A stretch of DNA of 50,234 nt from Desulfonauticus sp. 38_4375 (GTDB taxonomy: Bacteria > Desulfobacterota > Desulfovibrionia > Desulfovibrionales > Desulfonatronovibrionaceae), in contig LGER01000007.1 in NCBI GenBank assembly GCA_001507915.1, positions 1 through 50,234 on the forward strand, given 5' to 3'. A program made the position numbers and the translations under genes. This document shows, in pieces, positions 17,218-26,033 of the stretch. Within the stretch, counting starts at the first letter, position 1; each line of letters starts with the position of its first letter. The notes beneath the pieces were generated by a model, which worked only from the letters and a program-made list of their open reading frames with translations, was not told the DNA's origin and searched no databases.

Positions 17218-18600
17218 ATGAAAAAAGAAGCTTGTGGACTTTTTGCCATTTATGGTCATCCAGAAGCCGCCAGAATGACCTATTTTGGCCTTTATGCCTT
17301 GCAACATCGAGGGCAGGAAAGCGCAGGTATAGTCAGCTTTGATGGACAAAAAATGTTTGAACACAAAGGTATGGGCCTGGTTCCAGACGTTTTTAAAGAA
17401 GAAAATTTGCGACAATTACCTGGGGATATTGCTCTGGGACATGTACGTTATTCCACCACTGGCTCTTCGCAAATTCGTAATGCCCAGCCTTTTATGGTTC
17501 ATTTTAAAGACTTAAATATTGCCATTGGCCACAATGGTAATCTCATCAATACCTGGGAGCTGAGACAAGAACTGGAAAATGAAGGAGTCATTTTCCAGAC
17601 TACCATGGACAGTGAAGTTATTGTCCATCTTTTAGCCAAGTACTTAAATGGGAGCACCATAGAAGAAGCCCTGATCAAGACCCTGGCCAAAATTCAAGGG
17701 GCTTATAGTTTAATTATCCTCATAAATAATAAACTAATTGGTTTAAGGGATCCTTTAGGCTTTCATCCCCTTTCCATTGGTAAAGTGGGCTCTTCCTATG
17801 TTTTGGCCTCAGAAACCTGCGCCTTTGACCTCCTGGAAGCAGAATACCTGCGCTGTGTAAAACCAGGGGAAATGGTTATTATTGAAGAAGACCGCTTAAA
17901 TAGTATCTTTTTTGCTGAACCTCAAAAACAATCTTCCTGTATTTTTGAACTCATTTATTTTGCCCGACCAGATTCCATTGTCTTTGAAGAAGAAGTCTAT
18001 CTGGCCAGAAAAAAAATGGGAACTATTCTGGCCCAGGAAGCTCCCATTGAAGCAGACTTTGTAATGCCCTTTCCAGATTCTGGAGTTTATGCAGCCATTG
18101 GTTATGCCCAGGCCTCAGGCTTACCCTTTGAAATGGCCATGATTCGTAATCACTATGTGGGCAGGACCTTTATCCAGCCCTCTCAAGATATGCGTGACTT
18201 TGGAGTGCGAGTAAAGCTAAATCCTGTGGCTAAAATGATAAAAAACAAGCGCATCATAATCATTGAAGACTCCATCGTTAGGGGCACTACTATTAGAACC
18301 AGGGTAAAAAAACTACGAGAACTGGGAGCTAGAGAAATTCACATGCGGGTAAGCTGTCCACCCATCCGCTATCCTTGTTTCTTTGGTATTGACTTTTCTT
18401 CCAAAGGAGAACTAATTGCCAGCAAGCAAAGCGTAAATGATATAGCTAGATTTATTGGCCTGGATAGCTTGCACTATTTAAGCCTGGAAGGCCTAAAGAA
18501 ATCTGTTTCCTGGAAAAATAACTTCTGTCTGGCCTGTTTTAATGAAGAATATCCCTTAAAACCCAGTGAAAAGTGCGGAAAATTTTGTGTAGAGTGGTAA
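17218..18600 (+). CDS. purF: Amidophosphoribosyltransferase
   Basis: A 460-residue enzyme catalysing the first step of purine synthesis (PRPP plus glutamine to phosphoribosylamine). The glutaminase domain begins with CGLF, so the nucleophile is C6 after a short removable peptide. LQHRGQESAGI and GHVRYSTTG are typical. The PRPP loop IIIIEDSIVRGTT is near residues 345-357. Cysteines in SSCIFE, YPCFFG and CLACF correspond to the 4Fe-4S ligands of the B. subtilis-type enzyme, which suits an anaerobe. It starts one base after carB; kdsD starts one base after its stop. Confidence 0.97.
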   Translation: MKKEACGLFAIYGHPEAARMTYFGLYALQHRGQESAGIVSFDGQKMFEHKGMGLVPDVFKEENLRQLPGDIALGHVRYSTTGSSQIRNAQPFMVHFKDLNIAIGHNGNLINTWELRQELENEGVIFQTTMDSEVIVHLLAKYLNGSTIEEALIKTLAKIQGAYSLIILINNKLIGLRDPLGFHPLSIGKVGSSYVLASETCAFDLLEAEYLRCVKPGEMVIIEEDRLNSIFFAEPQKQSSCIFELIYFARPDSIVFEEEVYLARKKMGTILAQEAPIEADFVMPFPDSGVYAAIGYAQASGLPFEMAMIRNHYVGRTFIQPSQDMRDFGVRVKLNPVAKMIKNKRIIIIEDSIVRGTTIRTRVKKLRELGAREIHMRVSCPPIRYPCFFGIDFSSKGELIASKQSVNDIARFIGLDSLHYLSLEGLKKSVSWKNNFCLACFNEEYPLKPSEKCGKFCVEW

Positions 18601-18601
18601 A

Positions 18602-19576
18602 ATGAATAAATGGCTGCAATTAGCACAAGAAGTCTTTGAGATTGAAATACAAGGTTTGGAGCAGGTCAAAAAGGACCTGGATCACAACTTTGACCTGGCC
18701 ATAGAAATCTTAGCCAAGTGCAAAGGGAGAGTAGTTATTACAGGTATTGGTAAATCAGGTTTGGTGGGTAGAAAAATAGCTGCTACTTTAAGCAGTACTG
18801 GTACTCCTGCCTTTTTTCTTCATCCAGTAGAAGGAGCCCATGGCGATCTGGGAATGCTCCAAAAAGAAGATGTTGTTTTGGCCATTTCCAACAGTGGAGA
18901 AACAGACGAACTCAATGCCATCATTCCCTCTCTTCGCCAATTGGGCCTAAGAATTATTAGCCTCACCTCCAATCCTAATTCCACCTTGGGCAAATTAAGC
19001 GACCTGGTGCTTAAAGTAAAAGTGCCAAGGGAGGCCTGCCCCTTAAACCTCGCTCCCACTGCAAGTACCACTGCAACTTTGGTCCTGGGTGATGCTTTAG
19101 CCGTTTGTTTAATCAAAAAAAAGGAATTCAAAGAAGAAGATTTTAAACTCTATCACCCTGGAGGCTTTCTGGGGAAAAGACTTTCAGAACCCATCCGTTC
19201 CCTTATGCACAGCAATATACCTCTAGTTTCTAACACAGAAAGCCTAAAAAAAGCCTTAGAAGTAATGAATAAAACTAACTTGGGAATAGTAATTATAAGT
19301 GATGAGAAAAATATTCTACAGGGTGTATTTACTGATGGAGATTTAAGAAGACTAGCTTGTAAAGAAAATATAGATTATAATAAATCTATTTCAGAAGTAA
19401 TGACCAAAAATCCAAAATATATTCAAGAAAGCGAAAAATCTGCAAAAGCTCTGGACTTAATGGAAGAAAAACAAATAACAGTTTTACCAGTAGTCAATAA
19501 TGATAAGGAAAAAAAATTAGTAGGTATAATTCACCTTCACGACCTTTTAGGTAAAGGTAAATTAAAATTTAGTTAA
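18602..19576 (+). CDS. kdsD: Arabinose-5-phosphate isomerase, KpsF/KdsD type
   Basis: A 324-residue isomerase giving D-arabinose 5-phosphate for KDO synthesis in LPS. A SIS domain (about 30-190) with VVITGIGKSGLVGRKIAATLSSTGTPAFF and the HGDLGM stretch is followed by two CBS domains (about 205-324). Length fits the family. It is packed between purF and the cysteine-cluster gene with almost no spacing. Base composition changes within it: the SIS half resembles purF, while the CBS half is clearly AT-richer. Confidence 0.95.
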   Translation: MNKWLQLAQEVFEIEIQGLEQVKKDLDHNFDLAIEILAKCKGRVVITGIGKSGLVGRKIAATLSSTGTPAFFLHPVEGAHGDLGMLQKEDVVLAISNSGETDELNAIIPSLRQLGLRIISLTSNPNSTLGKLSDLVLKVKVPREACPLNLAPTASTTATLVLGDALAVCLIKKKEFKEEDFKLYHPGGFLGKRLSEPIRSLMHSNIPLVSNTESLKKALEVMNKTNLGIVIISDEKNILQGVFTDGDLRRLACKENIDYNKSISEVMTKNPKYIQESEKSAKALDLMEEKQITVLPVVNNDKEKKLVGIIHLHDLLGKGKLKFS

Positions 19577-20071
19577 ATGGAAGAATATATTTGTAAAAAA
19601 TGTTCACAACTATATCCAACCTGCTGCGCTTTGAACGATGAACAAAATATTATTTTCCCTTTAAGTAATTTAGAAATAGAACAAATTAAAAAGGAAACTA
19701 AAGAAGAGTTCTTTTTTTTAGAAAAAGTAACTGCTGAATTTTTAAATAATTTAAAAAAAATTTTTCCTGAGGATAAAAAAATTTTTTCTTTTTTTAAAGA
19801 AAAAAAATCATATTTTAGATTAAATATAGCAAATAAAAAATGTATTTTTTTAACTTCAAAAGGATGCTCTTTAAAAGTAAAAAATCGCCCTTTCTTTTGC
19901 AAAATATATCCCTTTTGGGTTATAAATAGAAAAATTGTATTTTTTAAGGATAATAATTGTTTCGCTCAGAAAAAAAGCAATCAAGTTAAAGAACTATTAA
20001 AAATATTTGGTTATGAACCAGAATATATTTTTCAGCTATATGAAAACTATAAAAATAATTTAATTGGATAA
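19577..20071 (+). CDS. YkgJ-family cysteine cluster protein
   Basis: A 164-residue protein with cysteines at 6, 9, 16, 17, 89, 97, 108 and 128 in the order CxxC-x6-CC ... C-x7-C-x10-C ... C. This is the pattern of the zinc- or iron-chelating YkgJ family. The residues RPFFCKIYPFW are typical. Function is unknown; an Fe-S or Zn site is likely. The gene is very AT-rich and lysine-rich, begins directly after the kdsD stop and overlaps the region upstream of the PBP start. Confidence 0.8.
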   Translation: MEEYICKKCSQLYPTCCALNDEQNIIFPLSNLEIEQIKKETKEEFFFLEKVTAEFLNNLKKIFPEDKKIFSFFKEKKSYFRLNIANKKCIFLTSKGCSLKVKNRPFFCKIYPFWVINRKIVFFKDNNCFAQKKSNQVKELLKIFGYEPEYIFQLYENYKNNLIG

Positions 20072-20075
20072 AAAA

Positions 20076-22409
20076 ATGAAAAAAATAAAAATATTGATTA
20101 TAATTCTAGTCATACTCATTTTGATGGGATTGGGAGGTTTAGTAGGAATTTATTTTTGGGCTCAAAGGGATTTGCCAAATTTTAAAAAAATAACAGACTA
20201 TAATCCACCCCTGGTTACAACTGTATATACTAAAAATGGAAATATTCTTGGTTATTTTTATAAAGAAAAAAGATTTTTAGTATCTTTAAAAGAAATATCT
20301 CCCTGGGTTATAAAATCCTTTTTAGCAGCTGAAGATTCTAATTTTTATGAACATGAAGGAATAGATTTGCTGGGAATTATTAGAGCAGCAATAAAAAACC
20401 TACAGGCAGGCACCATAGTCCAGGGAGGAAGTACTATAACTCAACAAATAATAAAATCCCTGCTTCTAACTCCAGAAAGGAGTTATAAAAGAAAATTAAA
20501 AGAAATAATTTTAGCTTATAGATTGGAAAAATATTTAAATAAAGATGAGATTCTTACTATTTACTTAAACCAAATCTATTTAGGGCATGGAGCTTATGGC
20601 ATTGAAGCAGCTGCCAGAACCTATTTTGGTAAACACGCCAAAGAGCTCAACCTGGCAGAAGCAGCCCTTATTGCAGGCTTACCCAAGGCACCCTCTAAAT
20701 ATAATCCTTATAATAACTTTGAAGCAGCTAAAAAAAGACAACACTATGTCCTGGGAAGACTTCTGGAATTAAAGTGGATTTCACCTCAAGACTATAAGGA
20801 AGCTTTAGATTATCCACTTATTCTCAAGTCTTCGGGAGATCCTTCCTGGCAACAGGGGGCCTATTACTTAGAAGAAGTTAGAAGGTGGCTCATAAATAAG
20901 TTTGGAGAAGATAAGGTTTATATGGGTGGATTGGTAGTTCAAACCTGTGCAGATTTAGAACACTTGAATGCCGCAGAAAATGCCTTAAAAGAAGGTTTAA
21001 TTGCTTCTACCAAAAGAAGAGGATTTAGAGGTCCTCTTAAAACTCTAACTCCTCTGGAATACGAAAATTTTCTTCAAGCTCAAGTCTTACAGCCAGAATT
21101 GTTCCTTCCCAATAGTTCAGAATGGATTGAGGTTTTAGTGACCAAAGTGGAGCCTCAAGGAGCCTGGGTTAGGTTTGGAAAGTATAAAGGTTTTATCCCT
21201 GTAAAATACATGTCCTGGGCCAGGACTCCAGATCTCAAAAAGGCACCTGAAGATGTACCCAAAGTCAAAGACGCCACTCAGGTATTAAAACCTGGAGACG
21301 TGGTTTTAGCCAGTTTTAAAGGTAAAGAAAAAGACTACTGGCTACTTGCTTTAGAACAAGAACCAGAAGTAGAAGGAGCTCTTTTTTCTGTAGATCCCAG
21401 AAGCGGGGAAGTGCTGGCTTTGGTAGGAGGATATAGTTTTAATCGTTCTCAATTTAATCGAGCCACTCAAGCCAAAAGACAACCTGGTTCAGCCTTTAAA
21501 CCAATTGTTTACTCTGTTGCTATGGACAATGGCTTTACTCCTGCTTCTATTGTCTTAGATGCACCAATCGTTTATGAAGATAGTAACACCAACTCTACTT
21601 GGAAACCAGAAAACTTTGAAGGAATCTTCTATGGACCTACTTTACTTAGAACTGCTTTAGTTAATTCCAGAAATTTAGTTACCATTAGAATAGCTCAACA
21701 ATTAGGTATTAAAAAAATTATTGAGCGAGCCAAGGTCTTAGGAATAGAAGAAGAGTTTCCTCAAGACCTTTCTATTAGTCTGGGGTCTGTACCAGTAACC
21801 CTGACCGAACTTTGTAGAGCTTATACTGCCTTTGCCAGACTTGGAACTTATATAGACCCCTACTTGGTAAAAGAAGTTAAAACTTCCTGGGGAGAAGTTT
21901 TATATGAACATCAACCCCTTATAAAAGAAGCTTTAAGTCCAGATACCGCTTATATTATCACCTACTTACTGCAAGAGGTGGTAAAAAGCGGCACAGGTTT
22001 TCGGGCAAAGGTCTTGAAAAGACCTGTTGCTGGTAAAACAGGAACCACCAATAATGAACAAGATGCCTGGTTCATAGGGTTTTCTCCCTATTTACTTACA
22101 GGGGTTTATGTTGGATTTGACCAATTAAGACCCATGGGAAAATACGAGACTGGTTCTAGAGCTGCTTCTCCCATTTGGGTAAATTATCGTTTAGCTGTTG
22201 AAAATAACTATCCAGTTCAAGATTTTCCCAAACCAAGCAATATTGTAATGTTAAAAATAGATGGAAAAACAGGGAAGTTGGCTGGACCCAAAAGTGATCC
22301 TGTTTATATCCTTCCTTTTAAAAAGGGAACCGAACCAAAAGAAATCAGCTCCACTAATACACCAAGTGAAAGCACTTCAAAGGAAAACATCTTAAAAAAT
22401 ATATTTTAA
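20076..22409 (+). CDS. mrcA: Class A penicillin-binding protein (PBP1A type)
   Basis: A 777-residue bifunctional peptidoglycan glycosyltransferase and transpeptidase anchored by a transmembrane helix at about 5-30. The GT51 domain has AAEDSNFYEHEGID, GGSTITQQ and IYLGHGAYGIEAAARTYFGK. An OB-like insert follows around 300-420. The transpeptidase carries SxxK in PGSAFKP, SRN in NSRN, and KTGTTN. The ATG at 20076 was preferred over an in-frame TTG at 20064; neither has a strong ribosome-binding site. The gene heads toward a Gate-domain gene one base after its stop. Confidence 0.96.
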   Translation: MKKIKILIIILVILILMGLGGLVGIYFWAQRDLPNFKKITDYNPPLVTTVYTKNGNILGYFYKEKRFLVSLKEISPWVIKSFLAAEDSNFYEHEGIDLLGIIRAAIKNLQAGTIVQGGSTITQQIIKSLLLTPERSYKRKLKEIILAYRLEKYLNKDEILTIYLNQIYLGHGAYGIEAAARTYFGKHAKELNLAEAALIAGLPKAPSKYNPYNNFEAAKKRQHYVLGRLLELKWISPQDYKEALDYPLILKSSGDPSWQQGAYYLEEVRRWLINKFGEDKVYMGGLVVQTCADLEHLNAAENALKEGLIASTKRRGFRGPLKTLTPLEYENFLQAQVLQPELFLPNSSEWIEVLVTKVEPQGAWVRFGKYKGFIPVKYMSWARTPDLKKAPEDVPKVKDATQVLKPGDVVLASFKGKEKDYWLLALEQEPEVEGALFSVDPRSGEVLALVGGYSFNRSQFNRATQAKRQPGSAFKPIVYSVAMDNGFTPASIVLDAPIVYEDSNTNSTWKPENFEGIFYGPTLLRTALVNSRNLVTIRIAQQLGIKKIIERAKVLGIEEEFPQDLSISLGSVPVTLTELCRAYTAFARLGTYIDPYLVKEVKTSWGEVLYEHQPLIKEALSPDTAYIITYLLQEVVKSGTGFRAKVLKRPVAGKTGTTNNEQDAWFIGFSPYLLTGVYVGFDQLRPMGKYETGSRAASPIWVNYRLAVENNYPVQDFPKPSNIVMLKIDGKTGKLAGPKSDPVYILPFKKGTEPKEISSTNTPSESTSKENILKNIF

Positions 22410-22410
22410 T

Positions 22411-23355
22411 ATGTTAAAATTTATAAAAAAAATACTTAAAGACAGTATACTTACCTGGTACGAATTACTAAAAATAATGATTCCTGTAATCATTGTAGTA
22501 AAGATAGTAGTTTCTCTGGATTTAATAAAGTATATCGCTCAAGCATTAAAACCTATAATGAGTCTGGTAGGTTTACCAGGAAGTATGGGTATAGTTTGGG
22601 CAACCTGTATAATAAACAACATATATGCTGGTTTAGTCATCCTGCCTTCCCTTACTGAAACTCAAAGCTTGACTGTAGCCCAAATAACAATCCTGGCCAC
22701 AATGATTTTAATAGCTCATTCTTTTCCTGTGGAATTAAAAATAGTTCAAAAATCAGGACCTAAACTTTTTTTTCAATTTTTGTGTCGTTTTTTAGGAGCC
22801 TTAGTTTTGGGGATAATTTTAAATCAAATATACACAAAATTTAATCTTTTGAATTATAAGGGAGAATTCTTATTAAATCTCTCTCATGAACCAGCTGATT
22901 TATCAAACTGGTTAATTTATCAAATTAAAAATTTAATTTACATTTATTTTATAATTCTCTTTCTAATTTTAACTATTAAGATTCTGGAAAAAACAAAAAT
23001 AATTTCCTTATTAAATAAATTGTTAGAACCAATTATAAAAATTTTAGACTTAGGAACCAAGGCAATACCTTTAACTATTATTGGTTTAACTATGGGTATA
23101 TCTTATGGAGGAGCTTTGCTCATTCAGGAAAGTAAAAAGGGTATTATTCCCAAAGAAGATATTTTTAAATCCTTAACTCTTATGGGACTATCCCATAGTA
23201 TAATAGAAGATACTTTACTTATGCTTTTAATTGGAGCTCATGTTTCTGGAATTCTTGTAGCAAGATTTTTATTTTCCTTTTTAGTTGTAGCTATTCTGGC
23301 TAAAAGTTTAAAATATCTTTCTTTTAATTTTAAACAAAAATATTTATATATATAA
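22411..23355 (+). CDS. Nucleoside recognition (Gate) domain membrane protein
   Basis: A 314-residue polytopic membrane protein with about eight hydrophobic segments. It has two Gate-like halves, the first with the LPGSMGIVWATCIINNIYAG stretch and the second with GLTMGISYGGALLIQESKKG and GLSHSIIEDTLLMLLIGAH. It resembles the SpmA/FeoB-Gate superfamily proteins annotated as nucleoside recognition domain transporters. The substrate is unknown. The gene starts one base after the PBP stop. Confidence 0.78.
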   Translation: MLKFIKKILKDSILTWYELLKIMIPVIIVVKIVVSLDLIKYIAQALKPIMSLVGLPGSMGIVWATCIINNIYAGLVILPSLTETQSLTVAQITILATMILIAHSFPVELKIVQKSGPKLFFQFLCRFLGALVLGIILNQIYTKFNLLNYKGEFLLNLSHEPADLSNWLIYQIKNLIYIYFIILFLILTIKILEKTKIISLLNKLLEPIIKILDLGTKAIPLTIIGLTMGISYGGALLIQESKKGIIPKEDIFKSLTLMGLSHSIIEDTLLMLLIGAHVSGILVARFLFSFLVVAILAKSLKYLSFNFKQKYLYI

Positions 23356-23371
23356 AAAATAGGAGGCTTAA

Positions 23372-23575
23372 ATGTCTTTAGATAAAGAACTTCTGGAAAT
23401 TTTAGCCTGCCCAAAATGTAAAGGTGATTTAACTTTAACTCAAGAAGAAGATGGACTTATTTGTGCTAAATGTAAAAAAGTCTATCCAATCAAAGAAGAA
23501 ATACCTGTTTTACTTATAGAAGAAGCATTGGATTTAGAGAGCTATTTAAATGGGAAAAAAGAAGAAGAAAACTAA
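23372..23575 (+). CDS. Trm112-like small zinc-binding protein
   Basis: A 67-residue protein with CPKC (C13, C16) and CAKC (C31, C34) and the LLEILACPKCKGDL opening typical of the Trm112/YcaR family. In eukaryotes and archaea Trm112 activates methyltransferases; the bacterial role is not settled. AGGAGG precedes the ATG. It overlaps tatD by 26 bp. Confidence 0.92.
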   Translation: MSLDKELLEILACPKCKGDLTLTQEEDGLICAKCKKVYPIKEEIPVLLIEEALDLESYLNGKKEEEN

Positions 23576-24362
23576 AATTTATCCAGAAATTTTAAGTTTA
23601 CCCAGAGTAGGAATAGATACTCATGCTCACTTAAGTATGAGCAAACTTGAAGAATTGCCTTCTATAATTGAGCGGGCCTTATTTTGTGGAATAAGCAAAA
23701 TAGGAAATGTATTTTTATCCTCTACAGAATATTATCAATATAGAGATTTTTTTTCTAACTATCCTATTTTTTTTATTTTAGGTATTCATCCCCATGATGC
23801 CTCTAAAGTAAATAATCAAGAGATAGAAAATATTAAAAAAATTATTTTAGAAGATAGAAATGTAAAAGCCTTAGGTGAAGTAGGTCTGGATTATTACTAT
23901 AATTTTTCTTCACCACAAGAACAAAAAAAAATTCTAGAAGTACAATTAAGTATAGCCAAAGATTTAGATATACCTGTGGTTATTCACTCTAGAGATGCTA
24001 AAGAAGATACCTTTTCCATTTTAAAAAATTTTAACCTTTCCAGAGTGTTATTTCATTGTTTTAGTTATGGAAAAGAAGAAGCAAAAAAAGTTTTAGAACA
24101 AGGGTGGTTACTTTCTTATTCAGGTGCTTTAACTTTTACCAAAAATATAAGCTTACAGGAAGTAGCTAAATATGTTCCTTTAGAAAGTGTTGTTTTAGAA
24201 ACAGATAGCCCTTATCTCACTCCCATGCCTTATAGAGGAAAAACCAACCAGCCAGCTTATATGCTCTTTACTGCCTATGCCTTAAGTAAAATAATTAAGA
24301 AAGATGTTCTAAGCGTATGGGAACAAACAGCTAAAAATTCTAGACTTTTTTTTAATTTATAA
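23550..24362 (+). CDS. tatD: TatD-family metal-dependent hydrolase (DNase type)
   Basis: A 270-residue TIM-barrel metal enzyme. Metal-binding residues appear in order: THAH (H25, H27), GEVGLDYYY, VIHSRDA, LFHCFSYG and LETDSPYLTP. TatD enzymes act as 3'-5' exonucleases or other phosphoester hydrolases. The lysine-rich N-terminus MGKKKKKTK overlaps the Trm112-like gene; a shorter form is possible but no better start is visible. It is the last gene of the compact series that starts at carB and its end overlaps the convergent gene by 11 bp. Confidence 0.92.
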   Translation: MGKKKKKTKIYPEILSLPRVGIDTHAHLSMSKLEELPSIIERALFCGISKIGNVFLSSTEYYQYRDFFSNYPIFFILGIHPHDASKVNNQEIENIKKIILEDRNVKALGEVGLDYYYNFSSPQEQKKILEVQLSIAKDLDIPVVIHSRDAKEDTFSILKNFNLSRVLFHCFSYGKEEAKKVLEQGWLLSYSGALTFTKNISLQEVAKYVPLESVVLETDSPYLTPMPYRGKTNQPAYMLFTAYALSKIIKKDVLSVWEQTAKNSRLFFNL

Positions 24363-24753
24363 AAATTAATTGTTTAATATCTTTAGATTTTATTTTTAAA
24401 TTTCCCCAACCAGTACGACAAAAAAAAACTATATCTTTTTTCATTGTAAAGTCAGAAACCTCACCATTAGTAAACTTTATTTTTATTTTTAGTTTTTTAT
24501 CTTGATTAAAAAATAAAATTTTTTCTATTTTCTTAAAATCAATGCTAACTTCTATTTTTCCAATTTCTGCTGGTAAATAAGTCAATCCATTTACAGAAAA
24601 ATTATCTGCTATTATTTCATTTTCTTCAGTATCTATAATTTTAACTTTAAAAAATCTATCTGGAGAAGGTATTCTTGTAACTACATTATCAGTTGTTCCC
24701 ATAGCGTATAAAAATAGAGATAATAAAAAAATTAATAAGTATTTATAACGCAT
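24352..24753 (-). CDS. Exported hypothetical protein
   Basis: A 133-residue protein that I do not recognise. It starts with a clear signal peptide (MRYKYLLIFLLSLFLYAMG), followed by a lysine-rich, beta-strand-like body of about 110 residues, so it is probably periplasmic. GAGGAG precedes the ATG at 24753. It is the last gene of the minus-strand block, 3 bp after the DUF4911 gene. It has one cysteine in the mature part and no motif that suggests an activity. Confidence 0.6.
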   Translation of the reverse strand: MRYKYLLIFLLSLFLYAMGTTDNVVTRIPSPDRFFKVKIIDTEENEIIADNFSVNGLTYLPAEIGKIEVSIDFKKIEKILFFNQDKKLKIKIKFTNGEVSDFTMKKDIVFFCRTGWGNLKIKSKDIKQLIFIN

Positions 24754-24756
24754 AAC

Positions 24757-24984
24757 TCACTCCTCTTTTAAGTATAAAATTTTAAGTTCAATTTCTTTTT
24801 GTATAGCTTCTAAAACTTTTAAAACTTTATTTTTATATTCTTTAGAAAAGTTAAGTTCAATAACTGCCTTATATTTATCTATAACTGTTAAATAAGCCAA
24901 ATTATCCCAGGCTTCAATCAAAAATTTAAAATAAGCAATATCTCTCCTGGGTAAGAGCAGGTAAGCTCTAGAAGAAAAACTCAT
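24757..24984 (-). CDS. DUF4911-like small protein
   Basis: A 75-residue protein beginning MSFSSRAYLLLPRRDIAYFKFLIEAW. The pattern of a beta strand, a RRDIAYFKFLIEA helix and a middle TVIDKYKAVIEL strand fits DUF4911 as I remember it from Desulfovibrio-like genomes. The fold suggests an ACT-like or RNA-binding-sized unit, but the function is unknown. The start at 24984 shares ATGA with the stop of the upstream peptidase gene. A longer frame back to 25044 would lie inside that gene and is unlikely. Confidence 0.7.
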   Translation of the reverse strand: MSFSSRAYLLLPRRDIAYFKFLIEAWDNLAYLTVIDKYKAVIELNFSKEYKNKVLKVLEAIQKEIELKILYLKEE

Positions 24985-26033
24985 ATTATTTCTACGCCTT
25001 CTTTTGTAACCAGGACCATATATTCCCAGCGAACTCCACCCCACTCAGGATAATATAAACCCGGCTCAACTGTAACCACCATATTTTCTTCAAACTTATT
25101 CTCATTTGCAGGACTCAAACTAGGTATTTCATGGGTATCCAGGCCTATTCCGTGCCCTAAGGCATGGGTAAAATATTCACCTACCCCTTTAGCTTGAAAA
25201 TACTCTTTTACTAACCAATAAGCATCTTTTATTATTTTTCCTGCTTGAATAAAATTAATAGCTTTTTCCTGAGCTCTTTTCACCAGCTCTAAAGTGGTTA
25301 AAAAATATTCTGGAGGATTTTCTCCAAACCAAAAGGTCCTGGTTTGATCTGAACAATAATCTAAATACCTACAACCTATATCTATTAGGACCACAGTTTC
25401 TTTTTTTAATTTCTTTTCTGAAGGCCTGGCATGAGGTAAGGCAGAATTTTTACCAAAAGCCACAATAGGTTCAAAAGAAGTTCCTTGAGCTCCTTTTTCC
25501 CTAAAAAACTTTTCAATAAACCAGGCTAACTCTATTTCTGTGATTCCTTCTTTTAGATAAGAAGGAATTATTTCAAAAACTTCATAAACCAATTTATTTG
25601 CTTTTCTTATTTTTTCTATTTCTTCTTTATTTTTAATTTTTCTGATATTTTCAATTATTCCTTTAAAAGAAAAAAGATTTAAATCTTTTAAATTCTCCCA
25701 AAAAATATAAGGAAAAAAATCATATTCAAAACCAATATTGTTTAAATTTAATTCTTTAATTTTTTGCTTAATAAAATAAAATTTATTTTCTTTATAAATA
25801 AAAATATCATCAGCATAATGTTTTTTAGCTTCTTCTAAATATCTAGAATCTGTAAATAAAAATACCTTATCTCTAGTAATCAACAAAAAACCGGCACTTT
25901 CATTATATTGAACATCTTTTAATTCAAATCCAGATAAATAATATCTATTACTAGGATTTAAAACTAAAAAAGCATCAATATTATTTTTAGAAATAAACTC
26001 TTTAACTTTTAAACACCTTTCTTTAAAAATCAT
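24981..26033 (-). CDS. M24-family Xaa-Pro aminopeptidase
   Basis: A 350-residue metallopeptidase with a creatinase-like N-terminal domain (about 1-125, RYYLSGFELKDVQYNES) and a pita-bread catalytic domain. Metal ligands are visible in LIDIGCRYLDYCSDQTRTFW (two Asp), HALGHGIGLDTHE (His), VTVEPGLYYP (Glu) and GGVRWEYMVLV (Glu). It should remove N-terminal residues before proline. It overlaps the LarE-like gene by 4 bp and the DUF4911 gene by 4 bp. Confidence 0.93.
   Translation of the reverse strand: MIFKERCLKVKEFISKNNIDAFLVLNPSNRYYLSGFELKDVQYNESAGFLLITRDKVFLFTDSRYLEEAKKHYADDIFIYKENKFYFIKQKIKELNLNNIGFEYDFFPYIFWENLKDLNLFSFKGIIENIRKIKNKEEIEKIRKANKLVYEVFEIIPSYLKEGITEIELAWFIEKFFREKGAQGTSFEPIVAFGKNSALPHARPSEKKLKKETVVLIDIGCRYLDYCSDQTRTFWFGENPPEYFLTTLELVKRAQEKAINFIQAGKIIKDAYWLVKEYFQAKGVGEYFTHALGHGIGLDTHEIPSLSPANENKFEENMVVTVEPGLYYPEWGGVRWEYMVLVTKEGVEII

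Noticed and set aside
21094-21107. A 14-base match to the CRISPR repeat (CAGAATTGTTCCTT) inside the PBP gene, and a 12-base one at 12138-12149
   Set aside because: Both are in coding sequence in conserved frames, match the repeat and not a spacer, and are short enough to be chance in AT-rich DNA.
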